This document shows, one piece after another, positions 20,357 through 32,000 of a stretch of 36,776 bases of DNA (its first letter is position 1; every line of letters starts with the position of its first letter). Made by a program: the position numbers and the translations under genes. The notes under the pieces were generated by a model. That model had not been told where the DNA came from, made no database searches, and worked only from the letters and a program-made list of their open reading frames with translations. The stretch comes from Triparma columacea (taxonomy: Eukaryota; Sar; Bolidophyceae; Parmales; Triparmaceae). The stretch is taken from assembly GCA_030267965.1 (NCBI GenBank), contig BRYA01000167.1, positions 1-36,776 on the forward strand. Direction: 5' to 3'.

Positions 20357-20787
20357 GACAGGGCAAGCGCACCTCCACACACACACACTCCCCTACTGCA
20401 TGCTAACAACCCTTGCCCCTCCCCCCCCCCCCCCCCCCCTCGCCCTTCAGGTTCACATTCGTGACGACGGCCCTCCACTTCATCCCTCTTACGATAATCT
20501 CTAGCATAACCCAGTCTAACTACATGATATACCGGTACCTCGACAACGAGGAGGACGTCAGGTACTACTTCTTCGTCCTTTACATCCTGAGCTCCATGTA
20601 CAGGTACGGGGTGCTTCTGGACACCATAATTAGGGGGGCGCAGGAGAGCGGGGGGAGGAGCCTGGAGGAGGTGGCGGAGAGACATGTGGACGAGAGGGTG
20701 TGGTTCGTGGTTAGACCGAGAGTAACGGTTAGCCCGATGGTGCCTGGGACGGGGGGGGAGGGGCAGGAGGATGAGACGCGCGAATGA
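17917..20787 (+). CDS. Frizzled-CRD-like ectodomain, polytopic membrane protein
   Basis: Exons are 17917-18027, 18172-20303 and 20451-20787 (860 codons, 859 aa). The last junction splits a Trp codon (TG|G) and restores frame exactly. The N-terminus has one or two hydrophobic helices (residues 7-32 and 42-60). A long non-membrane region follows with NDT and NLT sequons and many Cys. Residues 216-258 read CGEKLMEMMC-x-VLLPKC-x3-C-x5-CRRDYLEFKEIC, the spacing of the second half of a Frizzled cysteine-rich domain. From about residue 454 there are some six or seven hydrophobic helices, the last two in exon 3, then an acidic tail. In animals this fold binds lipidated Wnt and sterols; here the ligand is unknown. 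A GA repeat and a poly-C run fill the last intron. Confidence 0.72.
20304..20440 (+). repeat. (GA)n and poly-C inside an intron
   Basis: A (GA) run of about 50 bp begins directly at the splice donor of the last intron of the Frizzled-CRD-like gene, and a C run of about 20 bp precedes the acceptor. Reading through it gives only a premature stop, which supports the intron call. Confidence 0.9.
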
Positions 20788-20867
20788 ATGCCAAAAAAAG
20801 GGGGTAAAAACCCAAAATGAGGTGCTATTATTCTCCAAATATAAAATAACCTATCGAAATCCCTTCT

Positions 20868-23818
20868 TCAGAACTCTTCAAAAACGTCGTTGTCCTCCTT
20901 CCCAATCTGTAGTTCCCCCGTTTCCTCCCTCGTCGTGTAGAAGACCTTATTAGTCGCTCTCGGTTCCGCCAGTGCCCTGTAGCAGACCTCCGCTACGTCC
21001 TTCCTCGTAACCTTCCCTATTCCCCCTCCCCCCAACCTGCACACCAGTCTCTCCGTAGGTCCCGGTCTCCTCGCCTCGTCGTACCCCAGCACCCTAACGA
21101 TCGAGTAAGCCAGCCCTGAGTTAACGAGGCTCTGCTCCCCCCTGTACTTCCAGTACATTTCCCTCCTAGACTCCCTTGCCGTCGCTCCCTCTTCAGCTTC
21201 GTCGAACAAGCTCCCCCCCCCCCCGTCCTTTGCGACGATCTGCTCTAGCTCCTCATTAACCATGTCCTGCGTAACCTCCTGCGGGAGCCTCCCGTCGGAC
21301 ACGTATATGATCTCGGGCTCGACGGCTGACTTGTAGACCTTTATGTAGCTTACGCTTAGGTAGAACGATCCCCTACTCCAGCCTGGGCTGTCGGAGGCAC
21401 GCCCGCCGAAGGAGAACCCGATCTGACTGACGTCCCGTGCATCATCCTTGCCCATCCTCTTACCCTCGGCGTCTTTAAAGTTCTCGAAGCTAAGGTTGAG
21501 TGTAAGCCACTTCATCTTGACCTTGGGTTTGTATTTTCCCGAACTCTCCCTCGCCGCCGTAGTCTTGAACTCCTGCGTGAATTCCCCCCCCGTCGTCGTC
21601 CTTACAAGGAACGTGAACGTCGACCCGTCTCCTATGCATCTGATGATGAATCCCCCAAACGCTCCTAAATCAAGTCCTCTCCCCCTCCCTTCTTGTGTTT
21701 CTCCCTCCCCTCCCCCCTCCCCCATCTCTCCTCCTCCTTCTGCCGTTTCCGTAGGTTCCTCTCCAGTCGTAAGTATCCCGCTAGCCAGTACAACCCCTCC
21801 CATATCGTCTCTAACAAGTTCCCCCCTAAGCGCAGCGTTCCCCGCTTCGTTCCTTCCCCACTTCACCCACTTACACCCCCCTACCCCCCTCTCCAATGCC
21901 CACATCGACGCCGCCCTCTCGGATTTCGTGAAGTCGAATAGTCGTCTCTTAGTAGCCCCGACTCCCACGCCGTAGTCTACGAACCTGACGTCCTGGAGGG
22001 TGCTAATAACGTTGTTGAGCCCGTCGTAGTTTATCCGTCTGCTGCCACCGGCGTCCTGGGAGAGGGAGAGACTTAGGGGGGAGTTCACGCGACGTGCCTT
22101 CGTCGCCTGCCAGCAATCACTTGGGTTGGGATAGAGAAGGGAAAGAAAGGCGTGAGTGGAGAGCCGGTGAGTGAGTAAATCGTTGAAGCATGAAGTGCGG
22201 GTTTTTTCCTCTCCCCTCCCCCCTTTTCCCCTCCTCTCTCTCTCTCTCTCTCTTCTCACCTCTCTTCAATGTCTTCCTCCTCTCCCTTCCCTAGTGCTTC
22301 TCTAAATTTCCCGTTCTCCCCTAGTGCTTTATTAACCTTCGGCGTAAACTCCACTTCATCCCCCTTCCTAATCCCTCCCCCTCTCCTCGTTCCTTCCTCC
22401 CCAAATTTCCCGCCCTTCGATGGGTCCCCCGCTGTTGACGGTGGTAGGTTCCTCCAGTGTATATAGTACCTATCTGGAAAATCATCTCCCCCCCCACCCC
22501 CCGCGTCCGCGTCCTTACTTTGAACCCACCCCCATCCCCCCGCCTTATTCCAGTACGTGATTCTCCCCACCACCCTCCCTTCCCCTTCCACCTTCTCTCC
22601 CCCTTCCTTCCCTCCCTCAATTTCATCCCCTCCATTCTTCCCTTCCTCCCTCTTCCTCCCTCCCCCCTCCTCATCCTCCTCTCTCCCCCCACATACATAA
22701 ACAATCTTATCAACATCAGTAACCGCGACATCAACCCCTTCCCCCACAACATCCCCATAGCAATAAACCACCCCAACCCCAACTCTACCTATGGTATCGG
22801 AGTATAAATTACGCACTAATACACGGACGCGGTAGGATCCTGAGCGGGCGAGGTAACGGACTATCTCTGTACCTAGACTACCGGTTGCACCTAATACTAG
22901 AACCTCCTGTAAGTCTGAGTCTGATGATGTTGATGATGTTGGGGAGGAGGATGAAGATGGAGAGTATAAAGAGGAGGAAGGGGGGAGGGGTTGGGGAGAG
23001 AAGGAATCAAAGTATATGGGAGTGGAGAGAATCTTACGAGATAGACGACCGAGGTTTATTGGACGACGGATTAGAGAGGGGATGGTGGGTTTTTTGACGG
23101 TCTTTTTGGTTTTGTTGCTTTTGGTTTTGGTTTTGTTGGTGGTGGTGGTGGTGGTGGCAGTGGTGGTGGTTTTATCGTCTTGGTTCTCCTTCTTTGTCTT
23201 GTCCTTCTTTGTCTCCTTCTTCTTTTCATTTTTTGTCTCGTTGTTAATTTGCTCGTTGTTAATTTCCTCATCGGATCTCTCCTTCTTTCCCCAAAGTTGT
23301 GTAGTTGTTCTTGTCTTTGTTGATCGTTTAGAGAGGAAGTTTGAGAAGAGGTCTTTTCTTGGTGTAGTATGTTTGTGTTGGTATGTGATTCTTTGGCTTT
23401 GGTGTCTTTTTCTGTTAGTTGTTGTTGTGTGTATTGTTGTGGGTATTGCTATTGTTGTGGGTGTTGCTGCTGTGGGTATTGTCGTGTGTGCTGTTGTTGA
23501 CGGTGTAATTGTTGTTGTAGGCGTTGTTGTTGTTGTGGGCGTTGTTGTTGTTGTTATGGGCATAGTTGCTGTTGGTGGCATTTTTGTCCTTGTCCATGGT
23601 GTCTGAATAATTCTTGTTGTTAATGATTTACATGTACTTATTGATGATGTAGTTGTTGTTATTGATGGTGTTGTTTGATATATCGTATCATATCTATCGA
23701 AATGTATTGTTTTCTGTATTTGAATTGTAGGCCAAATAGTCTCGAGTATGAATGATGATATTTGATTAGTATTATCTAATGACAACAGAAATACGGCTAT
23801 ATAATACAAGGTCTTCAT
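20868..23818 (-). CDS. HCF173-like SDR/CIA30 protein with cold-shock-like insert
   Basis: Exons are 23818-22260 and about 22041-20868 (the acceptor could be 3 nt further in); phase fits and gives about 910 aa. The N-terminus (MKTLYYIAVFLLSL) is a likely signal peptide. Residues 35-300 are Thr/Asn/Lys low complexity, suiting a plastid bipartite leader or disordered spacer. A Rossmann start, VLVLGATGSLG, lies near residue 303. A cold-shock-like segment runs about 412-512 (GRITYWNKAGGWGWV ... YIHWRNL ... GDEVEFTPKVNKAL). Exon 2 resumes the SDR (INYDGLNNVI, FVDYGVG), then CIA30 with KMKWLTLNLSFENF and GRASDSPGWSRGSFYLSVSYIKVYK, then the C-terminal SDR part. Arabidopsis HCF173 has the same SDR split by CIA30 and is needed for psbA translation. 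Plastid mRNA binding is an inference. Confidence 0.8.
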
Positions 23819-24209
23819 ATTGAGTGTGACGTATGAGATAAAATGGCGTTGTATAGGTAAATAAGGCTAAATAGGGCAATATAAGGCCAACTAACACACT
23901 CTCGAGCAAACAAAGCCTGCTGCTATTTTGCTGCTATTTACACCTAGCTGATATATTACACTGCAAACGCCACTCTTTGACCGATTAAAGTTATATACAA
24001 CGATATAGACGCTTCAGACGTTATGTACATAGAATAAGGTTGTGGAAGAGGACACACAGAAAATCAGGTGGATTTTGCTTCAGGTTGAAGGTGGGAAAAA
24101 CAAAACGGAGGCAAAGATTTTCAAAATAACCAGCTTTGCTTGCTTGGTTTATCCGCACACACCTTCCCACCCACCCCCCCACCCCCCCTAACCTCTTATC
24201 CCCATCCAC
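23819..24209. other. Spacer between two minus-strand genes
   Basis: It contains the promoter of the HCF173-like gene and the 3' end of the acyl-AMP ligase gene. A loose repeat of ATAAGGC/TAAATAGGGC lies near 23855-23890. No ORF is supported. Confidence 0.45.
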
Positions 24210-26920
24210 TCAACTGACAGTGCAGCAGAGTCCAGGTGGGGCCAGCGCAGGGCCTTCCACCTTCCCTCCTCCCCCCCCCCCTCCCTCCCCCCCTCCCCCC
24301 TCCATATCGTAATCGTCCCCCGCCTTACCCTCCTTAACCGCCACCGCCAGCTTCCCCAAGTTGCAGTCGTCCCTGAACAGGTACCCCTCGCTAACCCTCA
24401 CATAAAACCTGGCCTCCAGCATTCCCTTGAACTGGCTTATGCTCATGCTGTCCATAACCACCGTCAACGCGCTGTCCGTTGAAACGTCCCCCGGCCCCGA
24501 CCCCGTTATCGACCCCACCACGCCTCTCAGCTTGGCGAGGATCTCGTCCTCTGAGAGGCCCCTGATCTCTGCGACCTTGGCTTCGTCCCACTCCTCCTCT
24601 GCCTCGCCCTCCCCCTCACCCTCGCCCTCCCAACCCTCCTCCCCCCCCACCTCCTCACCCTCCTCCACCTCGAACTTGCTCCACCCTCCTTTAACAACCT
24701 TAAGTTCCTTCCCCACAAACCTCCTCTTACAAAGGCTCCTCGCAATCTTCCCGCTGCTCGTCTTCGGCACAGTCCTCGGTTCCACTACCACCACGTGCCT
24801 CAGCCCCAGCCCGTGCGTCCTCATGACCTCTTCCCTGATGGTTCTCCCCAGCCCTTCCCCCCCCCCCGCGTCCTTAAGTTCCTTCATGCCTCTAACCTCC
24901 GCGACAACCGCAACATCATCCCCATCCCCTCCACCCCCCCTCCCCCTCCCAGCTAAGCTGAAGCAACCAACGCAACCGGGCCTGATGTAAGAGCCGTTGA
25001 GGACTTGGGAGACGGTTAACTCAATGTCCTGAGGGTAGTGGTTCTTACCACGGACTATCACTAGATCCTTGCTTCGACCGGTAACGTAAAGCTGACAAGT
25101 TAGGGATGGGAGGAGGGAAGGAGGGAGGGAGAGGTGTGAGATAAAAAAGTCAAGCAAGGTCCCCCCCCTTGTGGCCTCCTCTCGAGCTACCAAAGTGAAC
25201 CCCTCCCCCCTCCTCACCTCCCCGTCGTAAACGAAACCAAGGTCACCAGTTTTGAGCCATCCCTCCCTCCCCTCCTCTCCCTTCGTAACCCCGTTCCATT
25301 CCTCTTCTTCAACTCCCCCATAGTACCCGTCAGCCTTACTATCTCCCCCAACCCATATCTCCCCCTCAACACCCTCATCTTTAACCTCCCCCGACGACCC
25401 AACGATCGTTACGATTATACCGTTCCCCACTGAAACCTTACCGCAACTACACCAACTCCTAACACCCTCCGACGACGGGGGCACAGACGTGTCCCCGTAA
25501 ACCCACTTCTCAATAACCTCAACCACCCCACCCTCCTTCATCCTTCCATTAACCCCACCACACCCACCCTCCGTAACAAGTACAGTGTTCTCCGCAAGTC
25601 CGTACGTAACGCTGATAGCCTCCTTATTGAACCCATCATCTTTAAAAACTTCAATGAATGAATCAACCGTCTCCCTATCGACAGGTTCCGCCGCGTTAAT
25701 CACGTGTTTAATCGTACTTAAATCCATCCGTCTAACCTTCCCTTTCCTAACCTCTTCCTTCCTTCTCTTCGCCAATAACCCAAACGCGAAGTTAGGCATT
25801 TGTATATGTGTCCCTTCAATTATACTACAAAGTCTCAAACAACTCATAGGGTCCTTTATAAACGTCATCGGACTCATGTAGTACCCTTCACCCCCACAAA
25901 ATAGCAAACCTAAATAACTACCTATTAAACCCATGTCGTGGTATTGTGGTAACCATGATACCTCCTTCGTTTCCGGGGATGTGGATAATGCGGATGTAAT
26001 GGAGGTTAAGTTGTGGTGTAGTGATTTCATAGTAATACAAACGCCCTTCGGTAAACTCGTGCTCCCCGAAGTGTACTGTAAGAAACATAGACCGGTGGTA
26101 CGATGTGAAGTAGTTGATGTTGGTGGGGGGGGGGATGAGGGGGGGGAGGATAGGGTGGAGGTGTTGTACCAGGTGACACGAGAGGAGCCGGCGAATTTAC
26201 CAGAGCCTTTTAAACGACCTGAGGGGAAGGGGGGGGGGAGGAGTGAGGAATGGTTGGGTTTTTAAGGGTTGGCGTTTTGGGTTTTGGAAGACTCTTTCTG
26301 TCTGTGTGTGTGTGCATCTGTCTGCCTCTCTCTCTCTCTCTCTCTTCATCATCCCGCTAAAGTATTTGAGCCTTTTCTTTTACCCTGTGCGTTTTCTCCC
26401 CCCCTTCGTCCCCCTTTCACTTCCCCCGTCTTCTGCGTTCTTCACCCTCTGTGAAGAAAGGCCCTTTTTCATGCAAAACCTCACCTAGTTTCCTGGCCTT
26501 ATCGTACTCCCCATTAGTAAGTGCGACCTTAGCCCCGCTGCTCGTGATGATGTTATCGAACGCTCCCGCGTCCGTCTTAACGTTGAGTGGATTGGGTGGG
26601 AACACTGGCACTGGGACTAAGCCACAGTGGATTAGAGCAAGGAAAGAGATAATGAAGGATATTGAGGGAGTGTAAACAAGGAGGATTCTATCACCAGGTG
26701 ATGATGATGTTAATGAAGGGATTGTATTAGAGAGGTGAAGTATAGTTGAGTATAACTGTGAGTAGGTGTAGGATTTAGAGGCCTTTGGAAGAGAGGACGA
26801 TGAGAGGATTGAGGCTGGAACAGAGGTATAGAATGAGAGAGCAAGTTTGGTGGGGTATATTGTGGCGAAGTGTTCTATTCTACCGAGAAGGGTGGGTGGA
26901 AGTGTGGAGTCAGACGTCAT
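24210..26920 (-). CDS. Fatty acyl-AMP ligase with carrier domain and CaaX tail
   Basis: Exons are 26920-26485, 26218-25218 and 25091-24210 (773 codons, 772 aa). An in-frame ATG at 26965 would add 15 residues. The adenylation domain shows YTSGSTSLPKG (phosphate loop, near residue 193), SWLPQYHDMGLIG, TYGLAEN near 347, TGDLGF, and GRSKDLVIVRGKNHYPQDIE near 485, the long-chain FAAL pattern. KTSSGKIAR, near 585, carries the catalytic Lys. After an acidic Glu/Gly linker comes a phosphopantetheine carrier domain with DSMS near 692. The Gly-rich tail ends CCTVS, a CaaX prenylation box with an extra Cys. It should activate fatty acids as acyl-AMP and load the adjoining carrier Ser. The 126-bp second intron has no in-frame stop, but splicing restores the family motif DGELYVTGR. 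Confidence 0.9.
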
Positions 26921-27429
26921 TTGAGGTTTAATTTTATATTTCAGTTTCGGAAGCCCAAATTTCATTTCAGTCCGAAATCATTCAGATCCGTCGGAATATT
27001 TGGGAGGCCAAAAATGAAACTAGCGTCGTTACAGCAAATTGCAAAAGCGCACATCCACTGTATGTAATATGACCATGCGGGCAAAGCATCTTTAAATTTT
27101 TCAAAACCTCGTCCAAAAGAATCACACCCACTTATCCACCCCGAACTTGGTCTTTGGCAAAACTTGGTTATTTTCTTTAAAAACTGGGTCTTACCTAGTT
27201 TCTTTTTGGACTGCCTACTACTACACGTAGCCTGTACCGGGGGAAAAATCTGAAGCGGAAAGACTGGGTAAAAACCAGTTTTTAAAAGACCCAGTTTCGC
27301 CAAAGGCGAACTGTTCCAACCTGAGCTCCCCAAACTTTTCCAAACAAATACACAGTGTGTTTGTTAATACGACCTTCTTGACACTTCATATATCTCCTCT
27401 GTTCCTCTTCCTCCCACTAATCATCCACC
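26921..27429. promoter_or_regulatory. Divergent spacer containing a foldback element
   Basis: This 509-bp spacer separates the acyl-AMP ligase gene (-) from the SF-assemblin-like gene (+) and should hold both promoters. The main structure in it is the inverted-repeat element at 27143-27314. The + strand gene starts with ACC before ATG at 27430, a favourable start context. Confidence 0.5.
27143..27314. mobile_element. MITE-like foldback element
   Basis: The two ends are imperfect inverted repeats of about 50 bp. Left arm: GAAC, CTTTGGCAAAACTTGG, TTTAAAAACTGGGTCTTACC. The right arm, read on the opposite strand, has GAAC, CTTTGGCGAAACTGGG, TTTTAAAAACTGG and TTTTTACCC. A perfect 12-bp AAACTGGGTCTT inverted repeat pairs 27181-27192 with the site near 27286-27297. 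No coding capacity, and no clear target-site duplication was found. It may be a non-autonomous DNA transposon or a structured promoter element. Confidence 0.55.
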
Positions 27430-28749
27430 ATGACAGAACGGTTTGCTGGCTCAAGCCTCAGAAGAGTGGCCCCCCCTGGGGGAACTACGCAGACTATCAC
27501 TAAAGTAAGTCCTACACGCAACTAAATCGTTATTTAAATCTTTCGACCGGTATATCCTCTATGATTGGCGACAGTTATGACCATTTCATCGCATTTACAA
27601 CCAAACAGAAGGAAAACCCCCACCCCCAACCCCCCAGCGTCCCAACCGCCCTCAACTTCCCACCTCTCCGTCTCCATCAATTCCCCTCTTCCCAAGCCTA
27701 CCGCTAACCCCTAAACCTCTCCCTCCCTTCCCCCCTAGGCCCCTCCCCGCGAGATATTAGACTCTAAAAGAATCCCGATAATGGAGACAGTTGAAACCGA
27801 GCTACACTACCAGGAGGGTATCCTCGACGAGGGTACCCGTCGTCGTAATCGCGAGTTCAAGCGTCGTATGGACGCCGTCCAGGAGCGCCAGACCGCCTGG
27901 AGTGAAAGACTAGGAAAGGAGGAAAGGGAAAGGGACTTGGAACACGACCATGTTATGAAGAACATCGAGGACCTTTTCAACACCACTGTCAAGGGAATAT
28001 GGGATAAGATTGAAGAGGACTTTAGCGTTTTTCATAGGGTACACATACCACCGCTGGAGGAAAGGATGAAGGTGCAAGAGGAAGGTGAGGGAGGGAGGGA
28101 GGGAGGGTTGAGAGCAAGGAAGACGAGGGCATGGGGGAGGAGCGCAAGGTTACATTACCTACATTGTTTACAGTGCGTACATTGTGTACATTCCTGCGTC
28201 AGTGAGCAACGACTATAAACAACCACTCTTGGTGGATTATTATTATAAATGCATCCCCCCACCAACTCCCTAACCCCCCCCCCCTCCCCATCTCCCACCC
28301 CCATCCTCCCCCCAGATTTCGAGTACTTCGTATACACAACCGTCCCCCGCCTTATCGACGAGTGCACAGAGACCATAGCTCGTCGTGTCGAGAAGGCCCG
28401 GGAGACGTTCATAATCGAGAACACGAAGGTCTCAAAGAGGGAGGAGAAAATCGTCGCACGTTTCGAGAGACACGTTGGGAAGACATTGCAGGGGATGGAG
28501 GACGAGAACGCGACGAGGGTTAGCAAGCTGAGGCTACTGACGGAGGAGATTGATGTACCGGAGAGAGTTGATGAGAGGGAAGAGGAAGTCAGGATTACTA
28601 AGATTATGAGGGAACTTATTGAAGTTAGGAGAATGATCAAAGAGGAGAAAGAGGAAAGAGCAACGGAGGACGGGGTCGTGCTCGACCAAATGCTGGCCAC
28701 GCAGGAAAAATTACAGAAATCCGTACTCGAGAACTTTGGAGCGGAATAG
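27430..28749 (+). CDS. SF-assemblin-like coiled-coil protein
   Basis: Exons are 27430-27504, 27739-28084 and 28316-28749 (285 codons, 284 aa), with phase kept at both junctions. A short head rich in Ser, Pro and Arg (TERFAGSSLRRVAPPGGTT) precedes an almost unbroken charged coiled coil. The length, the non-helical head and the C-terminal pattern EEKEERATEDGVVLDQMLATQEKLQ match SF-assemblin/beta-giardin proteins, which polymerise into striated rootlets attached to basal bodies. The match is by pattern, so another coiled-coil cytoskeletal protein remains possible. It supports a flagellated stage in the life cycle, together with PACRG at the right end. Confidence 0.65.
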
Positions 28750-29043
28750 AATGGGAAAATTAAATTGAGGTTGACACAGAGCATCACTACAAACGCATTT
28801 GGGATTTATTCATTATTAAGCACAACACTTTCGTCCGCCCATGACGGCGTCGTCCCAAATTTTCAGGACATTTTTCCACTCACTGAACCCACTTCCAATT
28901 TCGGGTTCGCATTGGATCACATCACATCCTGCCGGGTCAACAGTTGTGAAGCCCCCTCCAGTGCCTGACACTTTAAAACGTCAAAACGCCCCCCGGCGCA
29001 TACGTCCTCCCTCTCTCCATCTCCCCGTCCCCACTGCACTGCC
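28750..29043. promoter_or_regulatory. Spacer and promoter of the TULIP-LetA gene
   Basis: This 294-bp stretch links two tandem + strand genes. The first part would be the 3' end of the SF-assemblin-like transcript. The last 60 bp are C/T-rich and precede the ATG at 29044. No further feature seen. Confidence 0.4.
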
Positions 29044-32000
29044 ATGCCTTCCCCTTCTCCTTTCAAACTACTCCTCACCCTGCCCGATCTCCATTTCACC
29101 TCCCTCCTCATTTGCCTCCTTCTCTCCCTTATCCCTCCAACACACTCCCTCCCGAACCTAGTCAATGTCAACGAAGGCTCTCATTACCAAATCCCGCCTC
29201 CTATCCCTTCGTCCAACCTACCCTTGCCCTTGTCTCGACAGCAATCTCGCCACCTATCAGATGACGACTGCTCCTGGGACTACTTCGCCTCCTCTTGCGC
29301 CCCCTCGCCTGGCTCGGGCACCTGCTGCGAGTACCGCTACGAGGCTTGGGACTTCACCCTCTCTCAATCATGCCGTTCCAAGACCTGCCCAACAAACACA
29401 CCCGCTCCCACACCCTCCCCCGTGCCGATATGCGGCGTCGGGGACGGGGATCCTGACGACTGCTGCGGCTGGTCCTTCGGCACCGGTAGCTGCGTCCCCG
29501 AATCGAGCTGCAGCTACCAGTACAAGTTCGGGGACCTAACCCTCGACAAGTCCTGCCGAATCGACCCTGCCGGAGATCAGGGTTCCGACGCCCCCACGCC
29601 CTCGAACGGAGGGGACGATGGATCAGGGGATAGCGGGGGTGTAAAAGGTGCGCTAGCGACGTTCCTACAGAGGTTCACGATCGCAGTTCCCGACCCTGAA
29701 CCCATCCCAGCTGACACTGGAGTCGGCATGGTTATGATGACACTCTCAAACCTTGAGTGCAAGAACATCTACCTCTCGACCCTCGGCGCTGAAAACATCG
29801 GCCGCAACACAATGAAGTACAACATCGGTGGTCTCGGTGCGACGTGTTCAGGTGACTGGGCTTTCGAGTATGGTTACACTAACGACTCAGGTGACTTTGT
29901 CAAACTCACAGACGGGAACGGTTATCTTGCGCTTGTTGTCGCTGACAGCTCGGCGGGATTGGAGCTGACGTTGAATAAGGATGATAAGGATTACACGGCG
30001 AAGAGCGTGTCCGCAGACGGTTGCGAGGTGAGAATAGAGTCTGATGTGCTACAAGTGATAGCCTTTTTTTCCAACAGTGACCAATCGTCCGCCACCGCAG
30101 CTTAACATCAACATTGTAACCCTCGAATTCGGAGGCAGCTTGGAGGCTTGGATCGTTGACCTTTTCTCCGGCCCCATTGAGCTCGTCGTTGAGACTCAGC
30201 TCGGAAACATCCTCTGTGCCGATGACGGTCTTATAGAGAAGGGCCTCTCTGACTCAATAAATCCGCTTATAGAAAAGTTCAACACGGAAATTGCTCCCGA
30301 ATTCCTCAACAACGAACCGGACCCTCAGCCACTCGTCTGGCAGGGGGAGGATTACGTCAAGTGGACGCAACAATCATGGTTGGATCTCGTTGACGGAGCC
30401 GTTGACCTTTTAGGAGTGTGTCTCCCGATAAACGACATCGTCGGCATAATTGTTGGATCGTCCGGGAACCTCCAGCTTACCAACCTCAACGTCTCAACCA
30501 ATGTCACGGTCCCAGGCTATGCCGAGATGACCCTCGGGCTCGACGGTGTCAACGCGACGGGGCTCAACACTTTCTCCAACTTCGACGTCTTGGAGGTCCT
30601 CCCAAGCATGATATATTCACTGAAGGAGGAAGTAGACCTCGACGAGTTTGGGATCCAAGTGGGAGCGTCCGTAGACCTAGAGCCCTTGGAACAGCTTGCG
30701 GGAAGCGTACCGCTGCACTCGGAGTTCGTGGTGTCGCTGGGAATAAGCGAGCTGAAGACGAACATCATTAACTTTCTAGCCGTCAAGGCTGACGAAGCCA
30801 AAACTCTCTACATCGAGCAACTCATAAAGTCCCCGACGTGCCTAGCAGCCGCCCTCGACTCGGCTAACTTCACGGACCTAGGCCTCTCGGTGTCTATCTC
30901 CAACTTTGAAATGTCCCCCCGCAAGGTCGAGGACGGCGTCCTCGAAGACCAGATCGACGACTTCATCAACGTCTTCGCGAGCGTCATGTTGGACGACTTT
31001 GACGCCTGGGTCAAGGACTTCATCGCGGGGGCCGTACAAGGACCCGCCAAAACCCTCGCCAACAAGGCCATCACCAACATTATCAGCTCTGTGGACACGA
31101 CTTGTCCGGTGCACGAGGAGTGGCAGCACGACAAGTGGGAGTTTTTGGACTTCAACAACGCAATGGAAATTATCCTAAGCCCTAAGGTCGATTCCTTGCA
31201 CCGTGAGGGTCAGAGACCTGCCCCGTTCGATGCAGCTGACTTTATGAATGAGGAATTGCTCCAGAGGATCAAAGATGGATTCCTCTCTCCGGAAGGGATC
31301 AATCAGTTTGCCGACTGTATCGTCGGCGGCATCCTTTCTGCCATCGGTCCCTCTGTTGACATTTCTCCAATGGACGGATTCCGCCTTCAAGTCAAGGACA
31401 TTTACGTCGAAGGCCTCGACACTTTCTACTCCCTGAATGTCTCAACCCCAGACCCCTACAACGTTAAAGCGGAGATTGGACTTGGTGACAAAAACATTGG
31501 GAATTTTGGCTTCGGTATGAAGGTCGTCATCGAATTCGGGGACAGCAAGGTGAGGACAACGGATAAGAAGTGAAGAAAGAACTCATAGACCCACAGGTCG
31601 AGAGTATGATCATCTTTTAGATCCGCTCCTAAACTTCACCCCCCTTACCACCCCAACGCGATAATTCTAACCCATAAATACATTCTCCTGCGCGATTTGC
31701 TTCGCTCGTCGCAGGACGAACTTGACGTGAAGTTCAGATTCTCGGACCTCAGCATTGCCCTCGAGGCTCTTGCCAAGGTTAAGGTTGCAACGCTAATGAA
31801 CATGAGGCTCGAACAAATGTCCCAGCCAAGCTGCCTCATGTCTACCCTCGATGACCTTGCCCTTGAAGAGATGGCGATCGCCATGGGAGACGCGGAGATC
31901 GATATTGGCATCACGACGCTAAGTTCGACCACAAGGTGGCTATTTGGCGGAACCAAGACCTCAGCTCTCCTGAACAAGGTTTTCAAGGCGATGTTCTTGG

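Noticed and set aside
20188..20838. Minus-strand ORF with Ser/Leu runs
   Set aside because: It is created by the (GA)n and poly-C runs in an intron and by the antisense of exon 3 of the Frizzled-CRD-like gene.
22042..22062. Splice acceptor CTCTCCCAG upstream of the HCF173-like exon 2
   Set aside because: It has the better pyrimidine tract but would shift the frame to a stop when joined to the phase-2 donor at 22259; the CAG a few bases further in keeps phase.
23016..23606. Hydrophobic Val-rich ORF of 196 aa on the + strand
   Set aside because: It is the antisense of the Thr/Asn/Lys low-complexity leader of the HCF173-like protein.
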